From contig SAXG01000023.1 of assembly GCA_012932865.1 (NCBI GenBank), positions 499,559 through 563,558 on the forward strand: a DNA stretch of 64,000 bases, given 5' to 3'. This stretch comes from Amylostereum areolatum (lineage: Eukaryota > Basidiomycota > Agaricomycetes > Russulales > Stereaceae). A program made the position numbers and the translations under genes. Below the pieces are notes generated by a model. It made no database searches. It was not told the DNA's origin and was given only the letters and a program-made list of their open reading frames with translations. Positions 10,879 to 21,711 of this stretch are shown in pieces (the stretch's first letter is position 1; every line of letters begins with the position of its first letter).

Positions 10879-11583
10879 GAAGATTGGCGCTCGCAAGTAC
10901 AAGAATTCATCCCCATCAGCCACGACACTATCATCTCCCTCATCAACAAATCTAAAGACCCTTGGGCCTGGCACAATTGGAAGGTCGCCCTCGGCGTAGA
11001 AGAACTTGAAGACTCCATCATAGACATCCACTTCTATCGCCTCAAAATAAGCAAACAAGGAAACGGAAACCTCTACGTCTACTCCTGCCCATACGTCACC
11101 TACCGCTACAAACTCGAGCAACCCCCAAAGTCCTTCTACGCGCCCAACGAGAAAATACCAGTGGACACTCGACACACCCACCGCCTCCTTACACCAGGCA
11201 ACACCCCCAGCCCCACACCAGAGCCAGAGGTCATCGACCTCACCCAGCCAGAGGTCATCGACCTCACCCACTTATAAACAATTCCCTCATTCAGACTCAA
11301 CGGCTCCGACTCCAGTTCTGACTCCGACACCGACGTTGAGGACGAAAACTGCTACATATATCCCCTCCCTCTAGGCTTCACTGAACGAGGAAACGACTTC
11401 TTTGTCCAACTCGGAGACACCACTGTCGAAGTCGCCTTTGTAGCAACCCAAACAAGTGGCATCAGTTGGTACTTCGCCAACGAAAGCCAAGACAACCTCA
11501 CTGAAGCCGACTTCAACCTCATCGCCGCCTCCGCCCTACCACCTGTCACCGACGAAGACTTCTCCGACCTCGACGAACCAATC
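10879..11583 (+). other. ATG-free stretch in gag region of element A
   Basis: No ATG in any plus-strand frame over 705 bp, between the ATG at 10876 and the one at 11584. ATG is common immediately afterwards (for example 11584, 11664, 11707, 11726, 11738, 11747). Confidence 0.8.
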
Positions 11584-12832
11584 ATGGCTGCCCAGTGGAT
11601 CCGCACCGACCCCCAACCCCCTCTCCCTGCCGAACTTGCCAACTGCACCGAAATCGGTGGAACATGGAACATCATCATCGGCCAAACTGGCTCTCCCATC
11701 CAACACATGAATAACGGCACCGACGATGCCTGGCTCATGGAAGTAAATGGCCAATGGGTCGCCATCCCTGCCGTGCTTGTTGCCGCCCTCAACCTGCCAC
11801 CCCCCACCGTCAACGTCACGGCCCCCCCATCACCGTCAACCCCCCTGCGGTCACTGTTAGTGCCCCAGCCGCCGGCGCCGCCAGACCCCCCCGAAAGAAA
11901 GTCCACGCAAAAACTCCTGAAGGCTTCTCTGGGAAACGAGAGGACTTCAATAACTGGATGCGGTCGTGCGAGGAATACATGCGAGCCGCTGAAGATGACC
12001 TCGTGACGGACAAGGACAAAGTCCTCTTCATTCTCACCTACATGACGGGGGAGGCAGCACGCACCTGGAAGGCCGAGTATGAGGATGCACACTTGGCCAA
12101 TGGAGCCATGGTCGCCTGGGTGGACTTCCACAGAGCACTCAAAGGGGCCTTCACCGACGTCAATGAGCAACACCGTGCCGCAGTCGAACTGGACGGGTTC
12201 AAACAGACAAAGGGTACCACTGCCCATGAATACTTCGCCAAGTTCGAGCAACTCGCAAGGAAGGCAGGATACTCCACGGCGCAGGACCCTATCCACCTCA
12301 TGCAGCTGCTCAAACACAACGTATACTATCGGACCATCGACTCCATCTACGACAGCGGTCACGTTCCTCAGAAATATGAGGACCTCAAAGAGCGCATCAT
12401 CCTGATCGACGGTCTGCGACAGGAGCGAGAGGACCTTAAGACCCAGCGCAGTGGACCCGTGCAGAACCAAAAACCCAAAGGACAAGGATAGTCCAATGGG
12501 CAACAAGGGGGGCAGGTCCCATGGCGCCGCGATGGAACCGGCACGGTGCACGGTGGCAAAGGTCAGCCGATGGACGTCAACCGTGTCGACATCAAGGGGC
12601 GATGCTTCCGCTGCGGACAGAATGGCCACCAGGTGCGGGACTGCAGGGTGGATGTGAAAAACATCTGAGACATGTGGGGGAGGGACCGGTACACGGAACC
12701 ACCGAAGCGGGAGGCTCGAGCACAGACGTTCGAGACGCCCACCGCCTGGGCTAGGAGCCTGTCGGCCGAAGATCGGAAAAGCGTGATGGACGCGCTTCAA
12801 GCTCAGCCGAAGGTGGAAGAGAAGAAGGAGGG

Positions 12833-12839
12833 TTTTTGA
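12833..12839 (+). other. gag-pol junction TTTTTGA of element A
   Basis: In the gag frame this reads GGT-TTT-TGA. pol is open from the overlapping TTG in the -1 frame. The same junction is present in families B and C. Confidence 0.75.
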
Positions 12840-15800
12840 GGGGGCTGACGATGTACACGGCATCTGAAGCCCAAGTTTCTGTTTCTCGCCCGTCTGGTTT
12901 TATGGCGCCTCGGTGGCCTGGTTCTCGTTTACATATGCGCATCGTTGATTCGGACTGTACTACTACGGGGGATATCCCCATTATGACTTCTCTTACGGAC
13001 TCTATCGGTACGGGCACGCGTCCCGTTGTTATTTTAGATACTCAGGCTTCGATTTGTGAGCCTTCGGCCTTGGATATGGCTTCAGTTTCGGCTTCAGTTT
13101 TGGATACGGCTTTGGATACGGACTCGGTTTTGGATATGGACCCTGTGAAGTCAGGGACAACGCCGTGCGATGGAAGGGGCACGGCGCCCAAATCATGTTA
13201 TATGGCACCTGGAACGGCTCAATGGACGCTTCGTCGCTTAAGGGAAGACAAACCCGAAAGTGCGATTGCAATCCTTCGCATCTGGACACACCACCGACGC
13301 CGTGACGAGGCTACTTATGAAGCCATCAAGGAAATAACTGGCATGGGAGACGAGTTAGCATGTCAAGCTCTACTAGAGCTCGCCACTCCTATGCAGTTCA
13401 TACGCTCCTCCAGCGCCAAGGAACAAACGGTCATTCCTACACAACTGGTGGTAGATTCCAAGCGCATTGTCAAAGCTCTCGCACTCCTGGACAGTGGTTG
13501 CACTGGCTCGTGTATCAACACGAAGTTCGTGCAGGAAAATCACATCCCCACGCGACGGACTGCTCGCCCAATTCCAGTACGAAATGCAGACGGCACTCTC
13601 AACGCAGGAGGTCCCATCACGGAATATGTCACACTTCGTCTAAATATTCAAGACCATGAAGAAAACATTGACCTGGCGGTCTCCAACCTAGGAGATACGG
13701 ACCTTTTCATTGGACATGAGTGGCTAAAGAAGCACAACCCTCGCATCGACTGGAAATCCGGGTCAATTGAATTCGACCAATGCCCTATCAGCTGCTCTCG
13801 TCCCCCTCCCCTCCTCAATATCGATGATGATGAAGAAGAGGAGGAAGAGCCAGTCCACATGGAAAAGGACGAGCAGCTGTTTGCTTTCGACTGGGATGGT
13901 TACAAAGCGACATACCACATCCGGACCCATGCATCAGACATTGCAATTGAAGAGCACGCTAAGAAAAAGGAACAGACCTTCTCTGAGCGAGTCCCAACAG
14001 CGTACCACGAATTCAAGGACATCTTTGACAAAGACGACTTCGACAAGCTCCCTGAGCGACGCCCATGGGACCATGCCATTGAGCTCACTCCTAACTTCAA
14101 ACTGGTCGATTGCAAAGTTTACCCCCTCACATTGGATGAGCAGAAGCAACTGGACGCCTTTTTGGAAGAGAACCTGAGATCTGGCCGGATCCAACCGTCC
14201 AAATCACCCATGGCCTCCCCATTCTTCTTCATCAAGAAAAAAGACGGCTCGCTACGTCCTGTGCAGGACTATCGAAAGCTCAATGAAATGACAATAAAGA
14301 ACCGTTACCCGCTCCCACTCATCCAAGAGTTGGTTGATAAGCTTAAGGGAGCACGGCACTTTACCAAGCTCGATGTCCGATGGGGGTACAACAATGTTCA
14401 GATTAAATGAGGGGACGAATGGAAAGCTGCATTCCGCACGAACAAAGGTCTCTACGAGCCTACAGTTATGTTCTTTGGACTCACCAACTCCCCGTCTACG
14501 TTCCAAGCTATGATGAACGACCTGTTCAAAGACTTGATCCACCAAGGAGTCGTGGTCGTCTATTTGGACGACATCCTCATCTTCACGCATACGCTAGAAG
14601 AACATCGTCGAATAGTCAAGGAGGTCCTCCGGATCCTGCGAGAAAATAAACTCTATCTGAAGCCAGAAAAGTGCGAGTTTGAGAAGGCAGAAATCGAATA
14701 CCTGGGCATGATTGTCGGCGGAGGAAGGGTTCGCATGGATCCAGCAAAGGTCGCGGCAATCACCAATTGGCCAGCCCCCAAAACAAAGAAACAACTTCAA
14801 TCGTTTTTGGGCTTTTGCAACTTCTACCGTCGCTTTATCAAGGACTTCAGCGGCATTGCTCACCCAATGACTAAACTCACTGGGAAGACGGAATGGGTCT
14901 GGGACACCCCACAGCAGGAGGCTTTCGAGGAACTCAAGCGACGTATAACATCGCAGCCAGTTCTAGCAATCCCTACAGATGAAGGGCAGTTCCGTGTCAA
15001 GGCGGACTCCTCTGACTATGCCACGGGCGCGGTACTTTCGCAACAACAGGACAATGGCAAATGGCACCCGGTCGCCTTCCTCTCAATGTCCCTCAGCGAA
15101 GCTGAGAGGAACTATGAGATTTATGACAAGGAATTACTGGCTATCATGACGGCGCTAGAGGAATGGAGACAATACCTCATGGGGGCACGACAGGAGTTTG
15201 AAATCTGGTCAGATCATCGCAATCTCACGTACTTCCGCAAGGCGCAGAAGCTAAATCAGAGACAAGCACGATGGTTAACGGAGCTACAAGAGTATCATTG
15301 TACGCTACTCCACAAACCTGGCAAAACAATGGGTAAACCCGATGCTATTTCCCGACTAGCGGGCCTTGAGAAGGGGGAGAAAGACAATGAAAACATCGTC
15401 CTCCTGAAACCAGAACTCTTTCGCGCCCTCAATCATGCAGGAATCGTAACCAACGGACCTGACAATACCTTTATTGAGCGGATTCAGGAGGCTACCTTAC
15501 TCCGAGACCATGCAGTAGAACACGCCTTAGCACTCAAAGTAAAGGGATGGCTGGAACATGCAGATGGAACGGTCACCTGGCAACACAGACTCTATGTCCC
15601 AAGAGACAAAGGACTCCGTGCAGACATCATCCAGGCTCACCATGACGGCCCGCTTGTCGGTCATCCAGGACGATACAAGACCCACGAGCTCATCACGCGC
15701 AACTACTGGTGGCCGGCCATTAGAGATGACGTCCGGAAATATGTCGAAGGATGTGAGACCTGCCAACGTACCAAGATTAGACACGATCGTATTGCCGCTC

Positions 15801-17011
15801 CACTCCACCCACATGACCGGCCACAAGCACCTTGGGAGCACGTATCCATTGACTTCGTCATGCCACTCCCGGTCTCGGATGGAAAAGACGCCATCTGCAA
15901 TGTGAACTGCATGAGTACCAAGCAGGTTGTATTCTGGGCCACGACCAAAGACCTAACAGAGGACGAACTCGCCTTTGAGTACCTACGCGAGGTGGTCCCC
16001 CATCATGGAATTCCTAGAAAGATTGTCAGTGACCGCGGCAGCGTCTTTGTCTCCAAGTTCACCACGGCATTGTTCCAACTGCTAGGCATTGAAGGGAACC
16101 CGTCCACGGCGTATCACCCTCAGACGGATGGACAGACCGAACACTCCAACATGACCATGGAAAACTACCTTCACATCTTCGTCAATCAGCGACAAGACAA
16201 TTGGACACGTTACCTCCCACTTGCCATGACTGCGCTCAACAACATGGTCCATAGTTCGATTGGGATGTCTCCCAACTTTGCCAACTATGGTCGGGAACTC
16301 TACCTGGGGACAAACCCTCGACGTGAGACAGACAACCCATCGGCGAACGAGTTTGCACAACGCATGCGAGACATCTATGAGGAAGCCCGCTCTGCGCTAA
16401 AGGCAGCACAGGACGATCAAAAGCGCTTTTACGATCGCAAGAAGGATGAACCAATAGATTACAAAATTGGCGACTTCGTCTGGCTGGAAGCCAAGACCAG
16501 AGATGGCCAAACCGTAATCAAAACGGCACGTCCTATGCAAAAGCTAGATGACAAGCGCTTTGGTCCTTTCGAAATCCTGGAGAAAGTCGGAGCATCGGCT
16601 TACAAGCTTCGCCTCCCTACATCCTGGTCACGAAAACATCCGGTCTTCAACGAGTCCCTCCTATCTCCACACAACGGTCCCGCCTTTGACAATCAGAAAG
16701 CACCTACACCTCCACCGCCAGAGTTAGTCCAAGGAGAGGAAGTCTATGAGGTCGAAAAGATTATAGACTCCAAGAAGTTTGGTCGCGGCTTCAAGTACCT
16801 CGTCAAATGGAAAGGCTACCCAGACAATGACAATACTTGGGAGCCTCTCACCAATCTCCAGAATGCCAAGAAATGCATTGACGACTTCCACCGTGAACAT
16901 CCGGGTGCCCCGAAACCTGCACGCCTTAATCGTTGGAAACTCCTGTCGGAGGAAGAAACTGGATCTGATTACGACGAGGACGTCGAATCTAAGGAAGGGG
17001 TGATGTCATGA
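12836..17011 (+). pseudogene. pol of element A: protease-RT-RNase H-integrase-chromodomain, one in-frame stop
   Basis: Polyprotein of a chromovirus, in one frame from the gag-pol junction. Protease motif ALLDSGCTGSCINTKFV (about 13480-13530). RT has [16 protein letters not shown] and the catalytic VVVYLDDILIF (about 14555-14585). RNase H shows DSSDYATGAVLSQ, YDKELLAIM and SDHRN. Integrase has the HHCC zinc module (HHDGPLVGHPGRYKTHEL through CETCQRTK, about 15640-15775) and the DDE core (SIDFVM, VSDRGSVFVS, TEHSN). Chromodomain: VEKIIDSKKFGRGFKYLVKW at about 16750-16810. A TGA at 14408-14410 interrupts RT between K and G of IK-GDEWK; all later domains stay in frame. The stop codon TGA (17009-17011) lies 6 nt inside the 3' LTR. 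A segment at 13060-13150 repeats a LDTxSVLDxD-like unit, unusual for pol. Confidence 0.9.
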
Positions 17012-17461
17012 ACAGTCTATAATTTTCTTTTTACTTTACATCGGTTACACGCTTTAGGACTTATCGACTTATCACCGGTCCGGCTCCACCTTGGCCCGGA
17101 CCCGGCTCATCTATATCCCGCCCGGACCCACGTGACTCATCTCGGTCCGGGTCTGACTCCTTTCTCTTGACTCATGCTGTACGATACTGACTCATGCTGT
17201 GCTCTTTTACATACGACTGCTTACTTATACTTGGTCTGCTTACTGATCGCCCTGTATTGGTTGCTTACCTAAGTCTCTCTCCTCTTGTGTATATAAGGCT
17301 CGCTCTCGCTGTACATATTCCTTATCTCGAGCTAGTCAATTCTACCGACTTTGCTTGCTTTCCCTCGTCTGTCGCCGTGTCTGATCGGCTCCCCTCTGTC
17401 GTCCTCATCTTCTAGTCAGCTGTGTCGTAACTTGGTGCTGTCGCACTAGTCGTTGCTGACA
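17004..17461 (+). repeat. 3' LTR of element A
   Basis: 458 bp, preceded by the polypurine tract AAGGAAGGGGTGA. Differs from the 5' LTR at 17014 and 17377 only. Confidence 0.95.
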
Positions 17462-17466
17462 GCGAT

Positions 17467-17684
17467 ACGATAGTGGTGCGAGCGGGGGGAACAATAAGAA
17501 AGGAGTCATGGGGCGGAGGACGAAGGTCCGGAGCAATGATGTCATAGATAAGAATGCGGAACCCCGCTCGGAAGTCCGGGCAATGACGTCGTTGAAGCAT
17601 GTGATGCAAGGGAAAGTCATGTGCCGTGACACGTCGCGTGTACGAGGTCTGCAAATGAAGAGAGAAATGGAGCGATCCGTGACA
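17467..17684 (-). repeat. B1 3' LTR, proximal part
   Basis: Continues the LTR interrupted at 9946 and ends GTGACA. The adjacent 17685-17700 is the complement of the polypurine tract (TTAAAGGGGGGGTAA). Confidence 0.9.
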
Positions 17685-20600
17685 TTACCCCCCCTTTAAG
17701 ACGCGCTTTCGCCTGGAGCGCGATGTCATCTGCAAGAGTAGATGCGAGAAAATTGTCAAAGGAGATGCCGAGGGAATGCACAGGGCGGGGCACGTTTGGA
17801 TGGCGTTTGTGGAAGGCGTCAATCATGTCGGTGACCTTTGAGAGTGAGGAGCGAGGGAGCCAGGTATTCTCGGAGTCAGGATAGCCTGCCCACTTGACGA
17901 GGTATTGTATGCCTTTCTTGTTGCGGGTCGGCTTCGAGTCGATGATGTCTTCAACATCATATTCTTCTTCGTCATCAACGAGGTCAGGCGGCGGTTGTTC
18001 ATAGTTTGGACCATGTGCCATTGTCTCCTTGTACGCGGTGAGCAGCGAAGCATGGAAGACTGGGTGGATTCTCCACGTCTTCGGCAGCTTCAGGCGGTAG
18101 TTCACTGGGCTAATGACGTCAACGATCTCGAAGGGTCCAAATCGTTTGGCAGCAAGCTTAGCTTTCGGCCTCGTTGTCTTCAGGTTTTTGCCTTCGAGCC
18201 AGACCTTGTCTCCGACGGCAAACCATGTCGATTTGCGGATCGTGTCACCATTGTAGTGCTTCATCAAGTCAGATGCGAGGGTGAGGCTGGCCTTGATCTC
18301 CTGTCGGACTTCTTCAAGTTGACGGAGGCATTCTTCAACTGCAGGGACCTTTGAGGACGGGTTTACGGATGGGTACATCTTGGGGAGGAAGCCGTAGAGG
18401 ACTTCAAAGGGAGCCTTTCCAGTAGCTGCATAGGTGCGGGAGTTGTGAGAAAACTCGAAGAAGGGCAACCACTTCACCCAGTCATCTTGACGGTAGTTGC
18501 AGAATACTCGTAGGAACTGCTCAAGGTTCTGGTTCTCGTGTTCGGTCTGGCCGTCTGTCTGTGGGTGATACGCTGTGCTAAGGGCAGACTTGATCCCGAG
18601 CTTCTCATTGAGTGTACGCATTACCTGCCCAGCAAATTGGGGTCCACGATCCGAGATGATCTTGTCTGCTAAGCTGTAGTGTCGGTATACCTTATCGAGG
18701 AGAATGTCGGCTGTGCCATTGCTGGTGATCTTCGTTGTACATGGGGTGGTAACCACCATCTTGGTGAGGCGATCGACCACGACATTGATGGCATTATAGC
18801 CTTTGCAGTCAGGGAGCTCGACAATGAAGTCGGTAGAGATGACGCCAAATGGTCAGTCGGGTACTTCGTTCGGGATCATGTCGACGTGGGGTCAGCTGCT
18901 CTGTGTCTTTGTCGACTGGGAGGTTGCACATCCTGCTACGAAATCGCGGACGAAGACAGACATGCCAGGCCACCAATATTCACGACTCACAAGTTCGTAG
19001 GTCTTGAAGCGACCAGGGTGTCCAGCCAGGGGTGATTCATGGTACATTTTGACAATGTCGCGTCGCAACTCGTCATCTGCAGGGACATATACCTTTCCTC
19101 TAAACAGGACCAGGCCTTCTTCGTAGTTCCACTCTTGAAGGTTCTTGACGAGTGTACGTGGTCCGTTTCGTAAGATGGCGTCCAGGGCTTGAACGACCTC
19201 GATGTCCTTGGTTTTGCAGTCGCGGATACGTCGTCGGAGTTCAACATCACCGAGGGAGGTTACTGCTCCTGGCCTTGTTGCGCGTACTTGGAAGTACTTG
19301 GGGTCAAGCAAGACGCGCTCCTTGTTGTCGTTTTCAACACCATCCTTGTGATCGGGTCGTCGAGACATTGGATCTGGGCGATGGGATATTCCTGGTTTAT
19401 GAACGAGCGCGAAGTCAAATCGAGTGAGGAATAGAGCCCAACGTGCCTGTCGGCGGCTCAGCTTCTGTGCCGTCTTGAAGTGCTCCAGGTTCTTGTGATC
19501 TGTCCAGATTTCGACGGTGTCAGGGGCGCCTTCGAGGTAGTGGCGCCAGGCTTCAAGCACACGGATGATCACAAGTAGCTCCTTGTCGTAGATGTCGTAG
19601 TTCCGTTCCGGTTCCGATAGGGCCTTGGACAGATACGCCACTGGATGCCAGTGACCGTCGTCGCCTTTCTGCGAGAGTATACCTCCAGTAGCAAAGTCCG
19701 AGGCATCGACTTCAACGAGGTAAGGCTTCTTTGGGTCAGGCATGACCAAGACGGGGGAGGAAGTAAACGCAGCTTTCAGTGCGTCAAACACAGTTTGGCA
19801 GTCCGTTGACCAGTCCCATGTGCAGTCCTTCTTTGTCAGGTCAAATAGGGGTCGTGCAACCTTGGAGAAGTCCTTGATGAAACGTCGGTAGAAGTTGCTA
19901 AAGCTGAGGAAGGATTGCACATCTTTGACCGTTCGTGGTGTCGGCCAGTCCTGAATACCTGCTACCTTGACGGGGTCCATAGCGATCTTGTCGTGCGAGA
20001 TGATGAGTCCGAGGTATTCGACAGAGTCTTGCTCAAAGACACATTTCTCTGGTTTGAGGAAGAGGTCGTTGTCTTGCAAACACTGCAGAACCTGCCGCAC
20101 TATGGCACGGTGTTCGTCTATGGTGCGAGTGAACACCAAGATGTCGTCCATGTAGATGATGACCTTGCCCGAGTCGATGAGATCCTTGAACAGTTCATTC
20201 ATCATTGCCTGAAACGTTGCAGGGGAGTTCATAAGTCCGAAAAACATCACCGTAGGTTCAAAGAGACCGCGATTCGTCTTGAACGCAGCCTTCCACTCGT
20301 CGCCTTCCTTGATGCGGATGTTGTTGTAGCCCCAGCGAACATCCATCTTTGAGAAGATCTTTGCACCTTTGAGACGGTCGACGATTTCAGAGATCAGTGG
20401 CAAGGGGTATTCATTCTTGACAGTGCCCTTGTTTAATTCTCGATAGTCCTGTACGGGACGCAGCTTTCCATCCTTTTTCTTCACAAAGAAGAACGGACTC
20501 GCCTGAGGTGACTTCGATGGGTGGATATAGCCCTTCTTCAGGTGGTCGTCGAGGAAGGTGTCGAGTTCGATCTGCTCGGAAGGTGAGAGGGGGTAGATTT

Positions 20601-21708
20601 TGCACGGTTTGGGTTCAAAGCCATCTTTCATGTCGATAGCATGGTCCCATGGTCGTCGGTCAGGAAGTCGCTCGGAGGTTTTCTTGTCGAATACAGACGT
20701 GAAGTCGCGGTATGGAGGGGGGACTAAGTCTTCGAAGGTTTGCGGGCGTGCGTTCTCTTTTGAATGCTCTGCAAGCTCCTGCGCTTTTGTAAAGCCTGCG
20801 CGGATGGGTACTGCATCTGGATTAGGACCATCGGTTTCAGGGAGGATTCTAGCGCGGCGTAGTCTATTGATCTCCCAGTCTCGGAATACCATGGGCCGCT
20901 CGTCGTCATCCTCAGTGAAGAGTCGTGTAGGTAGAGGGGAGCGATGGACCGTGCGAACGCGAACACCTTTGACTCTGCGTGCAGGAATAACATAAGTGGG
21001 GACTGGGGTCCAGGACACATACGTCGGCTCTGGGAAGGGGTCGTCCAGAACGAGAGGTGTCCTTGGGGTTTTACCTGCTTCAACCTTACGCTGTGATTGG
21101 ACCGATGATGGTTTCCGTGGCTTGGTTGCGAGGTTCATCACAGGAGGCTTGGACAGAGTGCACGAGGGAGGGCAGCGGAGTATGTCAACACGGTCTCGTT
21201 GCCAGTCTATGGTGGGATTGTGCTCGTCGAGCCAGTCTGTTCCAAGGATCATGTCATGATCACTGATGTCGGTGATGAAGAACTCAGATTCTTCCTCATG
21301 GTACGCCTTTGAATCTTGCGAGTATATCCGGATTTGCTGGGTCGTTGTGTCACGTACCCAGCCCATGATGTTCTCGGTGCCGTCCACATTACGCACGGGG
21401 AACGGGTTTTCTAGTCTTCTTGTGGTAAACTTCTTGCGTTCAACGAAGCTTCGGTTCAGGATAATTCCTTCTGCGCCGCTATCAAGCAGCGCGTCTGCGT
21501 CGATTTCTCTTTTGGTAACCCGTCCGATCAGCTTGACCTTGAGCGTGATCGATGGTGTTTGCCTGTTCTTGGTGACGGTAGACAGATACAAACACGGGGG
21601 ATATGATTGCTCACAGGTATGCATGGATGATAATACAGCGAAACGATTCGACGATGATACCAAAAGTCCTTTGCCTCCACCAGACAACGCGACTGGGGGG
21701 TGTTTCAA
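17617..21708 (-). pseudogene. pol of B1 (dead): protease to chromodomain
   Basis: Read on the minus strand from 21708. Protease ALLDSGAEGIILNRSF near 21480. RT with [18 protein letters not shown] and catalytic [13 protein letters not shown] near 20140-20170. RNase H DASDFATGGILSQ and YDKELL. Integrase zinc module GHPGRFKTYELVSREYWWPG, but the CxxC is changed (GCATSQSTK instead of GCATCQSTK as in B2), losing a zinc ligand. Two nonsense codons (TGA, complement at 18892-18894 and 18853-18855) stand where B2 has CGA. Integrase core and chromodomain (DVEDIIDSKPTRNKKGIQYL) follow in 17617-18780. The frame passes the polypurine tract and ends 67 bp inside the LTR. Confidence 0.9.
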
Positions 21709-21711
21709 AAA
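21705..21711 (-). other. gag-pol junction TTTTTGA of B1
   Basis: gag reads GAT-TTT-TGA; pol continues from the overlapping TTG in the -1 frame. B2 has the identical site at 42578-42584. Confidence 0.75.

Larger units (their letters stand above)
10876..12839 (+). pseudogene. gag region of element A (broken)
   Basis: Gag structural protein region. One frame opens at the ATG 10876 (MEDWRSQVQEFIPISHDTII) and ends at TAA 11275-11277. The same frame resumes (for example 11287 onward, and ATG 11584, MAAQWIRTDPQPPLPAELAN). A frame change near 11820-11870 leads into the main Gag segment (KKVHAKTPEGFSGKREDFNN, then EEYMRAAEDDL), which is interrupted by TAG 12489-12491 and TGA 12666-12668. The CCHC knuckle CFRCGQNGHQVRDC is at about 12603-12644. 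Gag terminates at TGA 12837-12839 within TTTTTGA. The TAA at 11275 is also present in the truncated copy A2, so the short first ORF may be a real feature of the family; the other breaks look like decay. No ATG occurs between 10879 and 11583. Confidence 0.75.
9947..17461 (+). mobile_element. chromovirus A (Ty3/gypsy, plus strand), nested in LTR of B1
   Basis: 7515 bp flanked by the 5-bp duplication GCGAT (9942-9946 and 17462-17466). 458-bp LTRs at both ends differ at only two sites (9957/17014 and 10320/17377), so insertion was recent. Order: LTR, self-priming site, gag region, pol with protease, RT, RNase H, integrase and chromodomain, LTR. The gag region has stops and a frame change, and pol has one in-frame TGA. 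It is antisense to B1. Confidence 0.95.

Noticed and set aside
11352..12863. 503-codon minus-strand ORF across the gag region of element A
   Set aside because: It lies fully antisense to the Gag frame with its zinc knuckle; composition is Val/Leu/Gly-rich shadow sequence, and no start context or splice support is seen.
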